A DNA stretch of 64,000 bases from Bartonella bovis 91-4 (GTDB lineage Bacteria; Pseudomonadota; Alphaproteobacteria; Rhizobiales; Rhizobiaceae), in the NCBI RefSeq assembly GCF_000384965.1, contig NZ_CM001844.1:269869-333868 (forward strand). Reading direction: 5' to 3'. Of this stretch, positions 14,031 through 21,723 are shown in pieces (position 1 is the first letter of the stretch; every line of letters starts with the position of its first letter). A program made the translations under genes and the position numbers. Under the pieces are notes generated by a model, which did not search any database, was not told where the DNA came from, and saw nothing but the letters and a program-made list of their open reading frames with translations.

Positions 14031-14573
14031 TTAACCGTACACATAGCCATATGCACCTTTAGAAATTTCTGTATTGCCTGAAATTCGCGCATTGTCGTAA
14101 ACTAAAACATCACCGTGCACCCGCGCTTTGCCGGAAACTTCTGCAAAGCCATGAACCCAAGCATCACCATAAACCTGTGCATTATCAAAAACATCTGCAC
14201 TGCCGGAAACCCAGGCATTGTCGTAAACGCGTGCATCACCAAAAATCTCTGCATTACCGTAAATCTGTGCACGGTCGCCAATGAGTGCATTTTCGTAAAC
14301 GCGTACATCGTCGTAAACTTCTGCTTTACCGGAAACCAAAGCATTGTCGTAAATGCGTGCATCACCATACACCTGCGCATCGTCATAAACCCAACAATCA
14401 CCCTCGTGAGAAAGATTGTTTTCTTTTTTTATGAAACCACCCAAATCACCAGCTTTAACATTACTAAAGTTTCTTAATGCTCTAATTCGATAAAGAGTGT
14501 GGGTGTACTCCATTCTAAATCTTAATATATGAACTTGCTTACTTTCTTCCGTAAGCTCGTATTTTATCTTCAT
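14031..14573 (-). CDS. Left-handed beta-helix (hexapeptide-like) repeat phage protein
   Basis: This 180-residue protein has an N-terminal segment typical of a prophage family (YRIRALRNFSNVKAGDLGGFIKKENNLSHEGDCWVYDDA). From residue 60 to 175 it consists of near-regular six-residue repeats: YGDARI, YDNALV, SGKAEV, YDDVRV, YENALI, GDRAQI, YGNAEI and so on, about 18 in all. These would fold as a left-handed beta-helix. The biochemical role of this family is unknown to me. The ribosome site GAGGGG precedes the ATG at 14573. The flanking stretch 14574-14724 shows no gene. Confidence 0.82.
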   Translation of the reverse strand: MKIKYELTEESKQVHILRFRMEYTHTLYRIRALRNFSNVKAGDLGGFIKKENNLSHEGDCWVYDDAQVYGDARIYDNALVSGKAEVYDDVRVYENALIGDRAQIYGNAEIFGDARVYDNAWVSGSADVFDNAQVYGDAWVHGFAEVSGKARVHGDVLVYDNARISGNTEISKGAYGYVYG

Positions 14574-14724
14574 AATTGTCCCCTCAGTTTAGGTAATACG
14601 TGGCTATACACGCTATGACAGAATGTCTAGCGCGTAGCTTTATTGAAAAAATGTTTTTGAAAGTAGCCTTCTAAAAACTCTGAACGCTAAACAATAAGAG
14701 GGCCACGTTTAATGGAATACGAGG

Positions 14725-15228
14725 TTAAGCTTGAGCACATTCCTTTTTTTCAAAAGGAATAACTTTCATTGGTTGGGAAATCTCTACCGGTTTAACTGAT
14801 TTTGTTATGTTACTTTTACCATTGCTCTGGCTAAGAATATCAAACAACTTCACCTTTAAAGCCAATGTTTTCTTTTGCTTCTGTAACGCCTTATTTTTTT
14901 GCTCAATTAGATTAGACAGCTTTTCAAGTGCAATTTGCTCTTCCTTAATCAACTGATTTTCTTCTACAAGGGTTTCTTCGTAGCGTTTTAGACAACTTTC
15001 GACTTTTGACTTATGCAACATTTCTTTTAATGAAAGGGCATTTTCTTTGAGTAAGCGAACATTTTTTTGAGTAGAAGATTGTATTATAAACTCATCTGTA
15101 CTATCCTCACAAGGCGTTGCCTCTGTATATTCTTCTATTAATTTACTTGCATTCTCTATTCTTTTGTTACGACTTACTAATCTGTAAAATCGTGTATAAA
15201 TTTCTTTTATCATCTCTTTTGCTTTCAT
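14725..15228 (-). CDS. Coiled-coil prophage protein of unknown function
   Basis: This 167-residue protein is dominated by a long charged helix predicted as coiled coil (about residues 60-135: LLKENALSLKEMLHKSKVE, LVEENQLIKEEQIALEKLSNLIEQKNKALQKQKKTL). No family is recognised. Its ATG overlaps the stop of the Cro-like regulator (ATGA), so it belongs to the early operon expressed when the repressor is off. Confidence 0.65.
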   Translation of the reverse strand: MKAKEMIKEIYTRFYRLVSRNKRIENASKLIEEYTEATPCEDSTDEFIIQSSTQKNVRLLKENALSLKEMLHKSKVESCLKRYEETLVEENQLIKEEQIALEKLSNLIEQKNKALQKQKKTLALKVKLFDILSQSNGKSNITKSVKPVEISQPMKVIPFEKKECAQA

Positions 15229-15557
15229 ATTCTTTCTTCTATTTGACAGGGCGAATTATCTCGTTGATGTTCAGTATCTGTGGAACTTTCGGTAAATGTA
15301 GACGTTGGGGATAATGCGGAATCACGTAATGGTGAGTTATATGAAAATGACAAAAAATCTTCCGCTTTAATTGGCACACCAATTCTCTTGGCTTCATTTA
15401 AAAGAGGTGGAATATGCTTTATTGGAATCCTTCCACCAGTCCCACCTTTCGATACAGGACGAAGCCAAACATATACACGTGTTCTATGAACCCCAAGTAA
15501 TTGAGATACTCTACGAACACCACCCAATAAATCTATTATTTCGTAAAATTGTTTCAT
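15225..15557 (-). CDS. Cro/YdaS-like phage regulator
   Basis: This 110-residue protein has a helix-turn-helix at residues 6-55 (EIIDLLGGVRRVSQLLGVHRTRVYVWLRP, GGRIPIKHIPPLLNEAKRIGVPI) like YdaS/Cro-type antirepressors. A disordered Ser/Thr-rich tail follows. It is transcribed divergently from the LexA-like repressor across 46 bp, the classical layout of a lysis-lysogeny switch. The promoter boxes lie at 15565-15592. Confidence 0.82.
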   Translation of the reverse strand: MKQFYEIIDLLGGVRRVSQLLGVHRTRVYVWLRPVSKGGTGGRIPIKHIPPLLNEAKRIGVPIKAEDFLSFSYNSPLRDSALSPTSTFTESSTDTEHQRDNSPCQIEERI

Positions 15558-15564
15558 AATTTAT

Positions 15565-15592
15565 ATTGTAGCTTATTTCGGTACAAAATCAA
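15565..15592 (-). promoter_or_regulatory. Early promoter and candidate operator between cro-like gene and repressor
   Basis: On the minus strand TTGATT (15592-15587) and TACAAT (15570-15565) are 16 bp apart. An inverted repeat TTGTA/TACAA (15566-15570 and 15582-15586) overlaps both boxes and is a candidate repressor-binding site. Confidence 0.5.
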
Positions 15593-15603
15593 CAAAAAAT
15601 GTA

Positions 15604-16239
15604 ATGAAAATCACAAAAGATTTTTTTTCTAACAAAGATATAATGAAAACTATGAATAGCATTATGAAAATTTGGCTAAGTGAAGCCTTGCAAGAATCTG
15701 GATTATCTCAATCATCGCTTGCTAGACAACTGAGTGAGAAAATGCAGCGTCCTATCTATCGTTCTGCAGTCAATAAAATGCTAACAGGAGAACGGGGAAT
15801 AAGTATGCAAGAGGGTATAGCAATTGAAGAAATCACAAAATATCCTCTTCCACGAAAAAAAACTATACCTTTAATGGGTTATGTGGGAGCAGGTTCAGAA
15901 GTTATTCCTTATGAAGATGGTTGGCTTGAAGAAGTGGAAATACCTCCATACATCACAAAAGATACATACGCAGTAAAAGTTGAGGGCGACTCAATGGAAC
16001 CATTCATTGAGGATAAATCTATTTTGTTTTACTCACAAAACATGTCTCCAAATTTACTTCTTAACAAAAAAGCAATTGTCTATACGCAAGATGGACGTTG
16101 TTTTGTAAAGATCGTGAAGCAAGGCAGTAAACCCGGTTTATTTAATTTAGAAAGTTTAAATAGGCTGTATCCAGAAATAAAAGATATCCAATTAGTGTGG
16201 GCAGCTCCTATAGACTGGATAAAACCACCAAGACTTTAA
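15604..16239 (+). CDS. LexA-like (S24 peptidase) phage repressor
   Basis: This 211-residue repressor has an HTH-XRE domain (about residues 22-75: LSEALQESGLSQSSLARQLSEKM, YRSAVNKMLTGERGISMQEGIAIEEI). The S24 self-cleavage domain shows the AG cleavage site in MGYVGAGSEV (about residue 98), the serine in VEGDSMEP (about residue 131), and a lysine in CFVKIVK (about residue 170). It should be cleaved on RecA activation. The start is uncertain: ATGs at 15604, 15643, 15652 and 15664 all lack good ribosome sites. The next gene starts 9 bp after the stop, so both are expressed in the lysogen. Confidence 0.92.
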   Translation: MKITKDFFSNKDIMKTMNSIMKIWLSEALQESGLSQSSLARQLSEKMQRPIYRSAVNKMLTGERGISMQEGIAIEEITKYPLPRKKTIPLMGYVGAGSEVIPYEDGWLEEVEIPPYITKDTYAVKVEGDSMEPFIEDKSILFYSQNMSPNLLLNKKAIVYTQDGRCFVKIVKQGSKPGLFNLESLNRLYPEIKDIQLVWAAPIDWIKPPRL

Positions 16240-16248
16240 AGTAGTAAA

Positions 16249-17088
16249 ATGAGTATAGTTTTCCGTTCTTACGATATGTTTGTTAATACAAGAAGAATTG
16301 TTCTACCAAAAGATATAGGGGCCCTTTTTCGGGAAGTCACAACTACTTATCAAATAGATGATAAATGCATTACCTTAACGATAAAAAAATTCTATCAAGA
16401 TGCTTGTTGGGTTTCTGCTTTAGTAGGAAATAAGGATCCCTATAATGATCAAGTTATTGATACTAACACAGATAAACTTGAAAAAATCACCAATCCACGT
16501 ATTAAAACACTAGTTGAGCAAAACCAACAATTTTTTGGATTTTTTCTTCCTCAAATATCTACTTTTTATGCTTCAAATAAAAAGCTCAATAATCTTTTAG
16601 TTTCTTATTACAAAAAACATTTTCCCCAAAAACAGATTGTTTTTGAACCCACTTTTCTTGATAGTGAAAAAGTTGCTGAAAAACTTAAAACACTAAATAA
16701 TATAAAAATGTCGATAGATTATGATGTACATAAATCCCCAAGTTTATGGCAAAAGAATGAAGAAATAACCTATATGTGTAAGCCTATAAACAAACTATTT
16801 CCTTCTGGTGATATTACTTACGTAAACTTATCCATTGGCTTAAAGACTCAAGATAAATTGTCGATAAAAAATTTTTTTAATAACTTTCTTAAAAACAACA
16901 AAGTAGGAAAATTGCGCTGTACAGGTAAAACGCAAGACGATTTCGATGCAGTTTTTAATACTGAAGAATTTCAACAACAAGTAATTGTTACTGCGAAAAA
17001 AGATAAAAATGGGCTCTATAAAGAAGATTCGATACAAACACAAATAATATCGCAAATAAATAAGTTACAGAGAATAGACACCATTTAA
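16249..17088 (+). CDS. Repressor-linked 279-residue protein, RexA-like by position
   Basis: I do not recognise this family by sequence. It is a soluble mixed alpha/beta protein with a beta-rich N-terminal half (ITLTIKKFYQDACWVSALVGN, FFGFFLPQISTFYAS). It starts 9 bp after the repressor gene, so it should be made in the lysogen. It converges, with overlapping stops, on a four-helix membrane protein. Lambda has cI, then rexA (also 279 residues) and rexB (four-helix membrane protein), which exclude other phages. The parallel is in layout and size only; here the membrane gene is on the opposite strand. A lysogenic-conversion role is inference. Confidence 0.6.
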   Translation: MSIVFRSYDMFVNTRRIVLPKDIGALFREVTTTYQIDDKCITLTIKKFYQDACWVSALVGNKDPYNDQVIDTNTDKLEKITNPRIKTLVEQNQQFFGFFLPQISTFYASNKKLNNLLVSYYKKHFPQKQIVFEPTFLDSEKVAEKLKTLNNIKMSIDYDVHKSPSLWQKNEEITYMCKPINKLFPSGDITYVNLSIGLKTQDKLSIKNFFNNFLKNNKVGKLRCTGKTQDDFDAVFNTEEFQQQVIVTAKKDKNGLYKEDSIQTQIISQINKLQRIDTI

Positions 17089-17576
17089 TCTAAAGAAGAG
17101 TAGACACCATTTAAGTTAAACAAATTTACAAGATTGTTTATGAAACTGTGCATTTGAAAGGCAATATCAGACACGAAAATTAAAAAAGAGTACCATAACA
17201 AAACATCCCAATAAAAATGAAACTCCCATTTTGAATCCAAAGGCAAAACAACCTCTTGTCTAAGATTACTTGGGAAAAGTAACAACAAAAGTGCTATAAA
17301 GACCATATACAAAAAACTATACAGATATTTGCGCAAATAATCTGTTAGAATATTTAGATCTGTTGTTGTTTTATGTTGATGTTCAGGATTGTGGTGCAAT
17401 TCTGAAGCAAGTCGGGAGTTAAAGAAGGCTGCCATGAAAGTCATTGTTACCCCAAAAGCAATAGATGAAAATATTAAAACAGCTTGAATAAATTCAGTAT
17501 TTTTTTCTATTTTTAAAAACCACAAAATTACAAATCCAGTAATATATATTGCTAAGACTCTAATTTTTTTGAACAT
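17085..17576 (-). CDS. Four-helix membrane protein, paralogue of 10092-10583
   Basis: This 163-residue protein has four predicted membrane helices (about 4-21, 28-50, 84-103, 123-148) and a His-rich cytoplasmic or periplasmic loop (HHNPEHQHKTTTDLN). The start at 17576 has a strong ribosome site (GGAGGGG). It is about 80% identical to 10092-10583, without gaps. The stops of this gene and of the repressor-linked gene overlap, so the transcripts would be antisense at their 3' ends. Function unknown; a phage-exclusion role is a hypothesis based on context. Confidence 0.72.
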   Translation of the reverse strand: MFKKIRVLAIYITGFVILWFLKIEKNTEFIQAVLIFSSIAFGVTMTFMAAFFNSRLASELHHNPEHQHKTTTDLNILTDYLRKYLYSFLYMVFIALLLLLFPSNLRQEVVLPLDSKWEFHFYWDVLLWYSFLIFVSDIAFQMHSFINNLVNLFNLNGVYSSLD

Positions 17577-17665
17577 ATCCCCTCCTTTTTTAGTAATTAC
17601 AGCTTTAATTTTCTGGGCTATTTTGCATTTTTATGCAAAAAGTTTCTAAAATCATTACATTTTTA

Positions 17666-17695
17666 TTGACATATGTTACTAAATTCGCTACATAT
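17666..17695 (+). promoter_or_regulatory. Promoter with overlapping inverted repeat
   Basis: TTGACA (17666-17671) and TACATA (17689-17694) are 17 bp apart, reading toward the gene at 17817. The inverted repeat ATATGT/ACATAT (17671-17676 and 17690-17695) joins the two boxes and could be an operator. The rest of 17577-17816 is AT-rich without a gene. Confidence 0.55.
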
Positions 17696-17816
17696 TTGGC
17701 ATACAAACCACAAAAATACAAATTAATTATATCATAAAAAGTATTAAGAAAGCTAGCTGATCTAGTTTGTCAGCAATATAAATTTAACTACCAACATGAA
17801 ATGGAGGGGATGAAAA

Positions 17817-18227
17817 ATGAATGAACAGGTTTTTGTGGCTGATCATGAGATTCTGTTAGTTGTATGTGATGATGGTAATCACCCTTCTTTATCAGGACCA
17901 CTTGATCAAACTGAAGTCATGAACATTGTTAACGGTGTAGACGATGTTGTAAGCATTCTTCGTGTTGATCTTCATTCAGACCACTATAATGATATTTCAG
18001 AAGAAATCGCTAAACTTTATGTAAAGGATAGCGACTCCTCTCTTTTAGAGCGTAAGACACATCCCTTTATAGTTGATAGTGATGCATATCATCTTCTGAA
18101 AGAGGATGTAGAAAAACAGAGATATGCTGATGCGACCTATGGCACTTATGAAGAGCAACACCGTTTACGTCCTTGCGATGTTTTAAATATGAATTATCAG
18201 AGAGGCTGTGATGGAAGCTCCTATTAA
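17817..18227 (+). CDS. Hypothetical prophage early protein
   Basis: This 136-residue acidic protein belongs to no family I recognise. It starts at an ATG with GGAGGGG nine bases upstream and is the first gene of a rightward operon leading through antirepressors to the recombination genes. It overlaps the next gene by 17 bp. The promoter is at 17666-17694. Confidence 0.65.
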   Translation: MNEQVFVADHEILLVVCDDGNHPSLSGPLDQTEVMNIVNGVDDVVSILRVDLHSDHYNDISEEIAKLYVKDSDSSLLERKTHPFIVDSDAYHLLKEDVEKQRYADATYGTYEEQHRLRPCDVLNMNYQRGCDGSSY

Positions 18228-18522
18228 TAATCAGGATAATAAAACTGATCAAGAAACCGTGCGAATGGTGAAAATGGTGAAGGCTCATATATTACATGAG
18301 CGTTTAAAAATAAAAACCAACTTTAATGATTGGATTACTAAACGCATCCAAGAATATGAATTTGAGGAAGGGGAGGACTTTCGTATATTGCCTTTTGAAG
18401 ATTCAAATGACCATTCAAAAAAGAAATACTACCTTACCGTAGACATGGCAAAAAAGCTTGCCCAAGCTGAGAAAAGTGGTGCAGCCAGAATAGTCTATCA
18501 ACACCTCGCGTTTTGCGTTTGA
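18211..18522 (+). CDS. AntA/AntB-type antirepressor, truncated
   Basis: This protein of about 103 residues contains only the AntA/AntB domain (HILHERLKIKTNFNDWITKRIQEYEFEEGEDFRILP, then YYLTVDMAKKLAQAEKSGAARIVYQHL). It ends where full antirepressors continue into a linker and KilAC domain, and the usual VNARELHAFL motif is degraded to VKAHILHERL. It is probably a decaying or specialised copy. The full-length relative starts 67 bp downstream. Confidence 0.7.
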   Translation: MEAPINNQDNKTDQETVRMVKMVKAHILHERLKIKTNFNDWITKRIQEYEFEEGEDFRILPFEDSNDHSKKKYYLTVDMAKKLAQAEKSGAARIVYQHLAFCV

Positions 18523-18589
18523 CAGATAAAGCAATAACACTTTCTTCCCAACACATCTAAAAATCAATCCAAGCAATATGAGGTCTGCA

Positions 18590-19348
18590 ATGGAAGCGCT
18601 TATCGCTATTCATAACAATACAATTAATCAAGAAACTGTACAAACAGTCAATGCACGTGAGTTGCATGCATTCTTGGAAGTAGGAAAAGATTTTTCTACT
18701 TGGATTAAAGATCGTATTAATCAATATGAATTTGAAGAAGGAAAAGACTTTATCAAAACACAAGATTTGCGGTCCCCAAAATTGGGGAGCGCAAAATCTA
18801 GGGTTGTTCTTGCAATAAATTATCATCTCACCTTAGACATGGCGAAAGAACTTGCTATGGTCGAACGTAATGAGAAAGGAAAGCAAGCTCGTCAATATTT
18901 CATTGACTGCGAACGAAAAGCAAAACAAATAACAACCTCTCAAATTGACTACTCTAATCCCCAGGTCATGTTAGGTTTTTTTACACACTTAAAAAATGAA
19001 AATGAACGCAAAGATCATATCATTGCTGAGTTAATCCCAAAGGCAGAAGCACTTGAACGTTTAAAACGATCTGATGGCATGTTTGGTATAACCCAAGCAG
19101 CAAAAATGTTAGGTTTACTCCCCAAAGATTTAACGAGTCGCTTGCTTAATAATTATTGGGCTTATCGTAGTGGCATGGATAAACGTTTGTTACCTTATCA
19201 GGATAAAATCAATAAAGGACTGATGGATTGTGAACCTCACACTATTCAAACCATAAGCGGAAGAAAAAAAACCGTTCTGAGTACAAAGATCACATCCAAA
19301 GGATTAGCACGCCTAAGTGAGCAATTCCAAAAACAGACTCTGCATTAA
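18590..19348 (+). CDS. Phage antirepressor, AntA/AntB plus KilAC domains
   Basis: This protein of about 252 residues has an AntA/AntB domain (QTVNARELHAFLEVGKDFSTWIKDR, AKELAMVERNEKGKQARQYFIDCE), a linker, and a KilAC domain (LKRSDGMFGITQAAKMLGLLPKDL, LPYQDKINKGLMDCE, STKITSKGLARLSEQF). The ATG at 18590 has GAGG at the right distance. It is a paralogue of 1771-2508 but is preceded by an ordinary upstream region without the three-segment leader. Confidence 0.9.
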   Translation: MEALIAIHNNTINQETVQTVNARELHAFLEVGKDFSTWIKDRINQYEFEEGKDFIKTQDLRSPKLGSAKSRVVLAINYHLTLDMAKELAMVERNEKGKQARQYFIDCERKAKQITTSQIDYSNPQVMLGFFTHLKNENERKDHIIAELIPKAEALERLKRSDGMFGITQAAKMLGLLPKDLTSRLLNNYWAYRSGMDKRLLPYQDKINKGLMDCEPHTIQTISGRKKTVLSTKITSKGLARLSEQFQKQTLH

Positions 19349-19380
19349 GAAAAATATCAATCAAAACACACCCTTTTCAG

Positions 19381-19417
19381 CACATGCGTACTTCACGCTA
19401 CATGTGAGGTGCACCTC
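19381..19417. promoter_or_regulatory. Nested palindromes upstream of the bet gene
   Basis: CACATG (19381-19386) pairs with CATGTG (19401-19406). Directly adjoining is the perfect 12-bp palindrome GAGGTGCACCTC (19406-19417), 17 bp before the recombinase start. This could be an operator or an RNA hairpin near the ribosome site. Confidence 0.5.
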
Positions 19418-19434
19418 AATTAAGGATAAAGATA

Positions 19435-20235
19435 ATGACAACTTCCATCGTAGAGAAAGTGGCGCAGAAATATGGTTTATCAGAACAAGAGTTTCGCAAA
19501 AAAATCATAAAGAATTGTATCAATTTCAATATTTCTGAGGAAGATTTTGAAGACTTTATTTACCTTGCCGATAGGTATCGATTAAATCCTCTAGACAATG
19601 AAATATATGCCATCCCTAAAAGAGGAAGGGGTGTTAGCGCGGTCGCTTCTATTAACGGATGGTATAAAATCATACGTTCACACCCTAACTTTAATGGGAT
19701 AAAATTAAAAAAAGAACGCGATAATGAAGGTAAGTTGATTGCTTATGAATGTTCCATATCTTTGAAAAACATTAAATATCCAATAGAAATCTCTGAAGAG
19801 ATGGAAGAATGTAAACGCAATACGGAACATTGGCGGACAAATCCTTCTCGCATGTTACGTCATAAAGCTATTACGCAATGTGCACGTCTTGCCTTCGGTT
19901 TTCCTAATATCTACGATGAGGATGAAGCTGAGCGCATCAATGAGGTTTTTATCAATGAGGTTAATGAAGTTAACCACACCCCCCAAAACGAAAGGGTTTC
20001 TGATGATTTACTTGCGCAAATCAAAGAGTTAATGGAACAAACAAAAACAGAAGAAGAAAAAGTACTTTCTTTTGCAGAAGTTACAAATCTCACAGAAATG
20101 TCTCTTGAGACGGGGCAAATTGTTTTAGAAGGTTTGAAGGAAAGACAACGCTTCAAGATAGCAGAAGAGAAACAAGCTTTACCTTCACCAAAACAATCAC
20201 ACACACCAACTCAACAAGATTTAATAGGGGTGTGA
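19435..20235 (+). CDS. bet: Phage recombination protein Bet (RecT/Redbeta family)
   Basis: This 266-residue single-strand annealing protein has the family core at residues 35-170 (DFEDFIYLADRYRLNPLDNEIYAIPKRGRG, VASINGWYKIIRSHPNFNGI, CSISLKN, HWRTNPSRMLRHKAITQCARLAFGFPNIYDEDE). The C-terminal 90 residues are charged and variable. It anneals strands made by the exonuclease encoded 1 bp downstream, forming a Red-like recombination pair. Confidence 0.92.
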   Translation: MTTSIVEKVAQKYGLSEQEFRKKIIKNCINFNISEEDFEDFIYLADRYRLNPLDNEIYAIPKRGRGVSAVASINGWYKIIRSHPNFNGIKLKKERDNEGKLIAYECSISLKNIKYPIEISEEMEECKRNTEHWRTNPSRMLRHKAITQCARLAFGFPNIYDEDEAERINEVFINEVNEVNHTPQNERVSDDLLAQIKELMEQTKTEEEKVLSFAEVTNLTEMSLETGQIVLEGLKERQRFKIAEEKQALPSPKQSHTPTQQDLIGV

Positions 20236-20236
20236 G

Positions 20237-20857
20237 ATGGAACAAAGAACACCAGAGTGGTTTCAAGCTCGTTTAGGTAAAGTAACAGCTTCAAACATTG
20301 ACAGCATTGTCAGTAAAACAAATAAGGGCTCACCGACAAGTAAATATGAAGAATATAAAAATAAACTTATCAGGGAACGTTTAGAAGATGAAATAATACC
20401 ATCTTATGAAACGTCAGCCATGCGATGGGGACGTGAACATGAAGACAAGGCAATTGAAGAATACAGCTTTAGACGTGGGGTCATTGTCACCCGATGCGGA
20501 TTTATTCCTCACCCAACAATTGAAATGGCAGGGGCTAGTCCTGATGGTCTCGTTGGAGATGATGGCCTTGTAGAAGTCAAATGTCCTCAACCGGGAACAC
20601 ATATGTTTTTTTTGCGAACTGGCAAAATCAAACCTGAATATATCTTACAAATGCAATTCCAAATGGCTTGTACAGGGCGAAAATGGTGTGATTTTGTCAG
20701 TTATGATCCTTTGCTCAAAAAGAAATTAATTGGTTTTCGTGTAAAGATTCAACGCGTTCAACGCGATGATGAACAAATTGAGCTCATCAATAAAGCTGTC
20801 GAAACTTTTTTAGAAGAAATAGAACAAGAAACGCGAATCTTTACACAAGCTGCTTAA
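20237..20857 (+). CDS. YqaJ-type phage exonuclease (lambda Exo-like)
   Basis: This 206-residue PD-(D/E)XK nuclease of the YqaJ family resects double-stranded ends for the Bet protein. Motifs are RTPEWFQARLGKVTASNID near the N terminus, MRWGREHEDKAIEEY, and the catalytic core GASPDGLVGDDGLVEVKCP (Asp about 111, Glu-x-Lys about 120-122), followed by YILQMQFQMACTGRKWCDFV. Start ATG lies 1 bp after the bet stop, so the two are coupled. Confidence 0.93.
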   Translation: MEQRTPEWFQARLGKVTASNIDSIVSKTNKGSPTSKYEEYKNKLIRERLEDEIIPSYETSAMRWGREHEDKAIEEYSFRRGVIVTRCGFIPHPTIEMAGASPDGLVGDDGLVEVKCPQPGTHMFFLRTGKIKPEYILQMQFQMACTGRKWCDFVSYDPLLKKKLIGFRVKIQRVQRDDEQIELINKAVETFLEEIEQETRIFTQAA

Positions 20858-20864
20858 ACCCATA

Positions 20865-20901
20865 GGGGGCGCTCTTTCATTGCATTCTCTTTAGCGCCCC
20901 C
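20865..20901 (+). terminator. Strong GC-rich hairpin, probable terminator or attenuator
   Basis: GGGGGCGCT (20865-20873) and AGCGCCCCC (20893-20901) form a perfect 9-bp stem with a 19-nt loop, just after the exonuclease gene. No T run follows, so termination may be partial or factor-dependent. Confidence 0.5.
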
Positions 20902-20938
20902 AACCATTTATGTAATCCAAAAAAAGAAAGGTAATAAG

Positions 20939-21124
20939 ATGATATTTGATGATGGCGATAAATATGTCACGACACGTGAATGTGCACAGCTTTTTAATGT
21001 GTCAACAACAACGATTCGCAATTGGGTGATACGAGGAGTATTTCCCCAACCATATAAGCTTGGTAAGTCAGTTAGATGGAGAAAAAAAGAGGTTTTGGCA
21101 TTCACCCCAAAGGAAATAAGCTAA
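20939..21124 (+). CDS. Excisionase/AlpA-like helix-turn-helix protein
   Basis: This 61-residue protein has a MerR-like winged helix: KYVTTRECAQLFNVSTTTIRNWVIRGVFPQPYKLGKSVRWRKKEVLAF. It is typical of excisionases and AlpA-type prophage regulators. AAAGG precedes the ATG. It is the last gene before the tRNA-Phe that marks the prophage edge, the usual place for an excision factor. The matching integrase is not visible nearby. Confidence 0.82.
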   Translation: MIFDDGDKYVTTRECAQLFNVSTTTIRNWVIRGVFPQPYKLGKSVRWRKKEVLAFTPKEIS

Positions 21125-21240
21125 AAATAACACAAATTTAGATAAAATTATATAAACTCTAAAGGGTGGACTAAAAGGTGGACTGAAAATTATCTAATTA
21201 AGTAAAAATCTATATATTTCAATATGTTAAACAAATAAAA

Positions 21241-21316
<76 letters not shown>

Positions 21317-21528
21317 ACGTTTCAATAAATATATGAAACGTGTGCGGTTATAACATTAAAATTCTTGCTGTCTAGCCGTCAAAGTAAAAATAATCGATTT
21401 TTATAAGTTTTCTCTTTATATTTCAGACATTATGATTATTGTTTTGTAAAATTAATTTAATAAGTATCTTGCGATGAATTAGGTTTATTATGGTCAGAAT
21501 TACTAATTTTCTTTTGGGGCAAACAAAG

Positions 21529-21567
21529 AGAAATGCCTTTTAAAGGATTAAATTAAAAGGCATTTCT
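21529..21567. terminator. Perfect 15-bp inverted repeat
   Basis: AGAAATGCCTTTTAA (21529-21543) and its exact complement (21553-21567) are separated by a 9-nt loop. It lies in the 400-bp gap between tRNA-Phe and serC and could be a terminator or cruciform. No long T run follows. The rest of 21317-21723 holds no visible gene. Confidence 0.55.
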
Positions 21568-21723
21568 TGATTGAAGTGTGATTCATATAAGGTCTTTTTT
21601 ATGTTTAATTTTAGCAATAAAATAGAAAACACTTTTTATGCTTGCATAACTAGGCTATAAGAGTGGCGTTTCAATAAGCGATTTTCTTCAACGAAAAGTG
21701 AACTTTTTGCCGGAAGTAAAGTA

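Noticed and set aside
14102..14477. Long alternative frames on both strands across the beta-helix gene
   Set aside because: They arise from the 18-bp periodicity of the repeat; only the minus-strand frame with hexapeptide repeats makes a sensible protein.
1..21240. CRISPR array or retron in the prophage
   Set aside because: No regularly spaced repeats, no cas or reverse-transcriptase motifs were seen; the only repeats are the three leader copies and local duplications.
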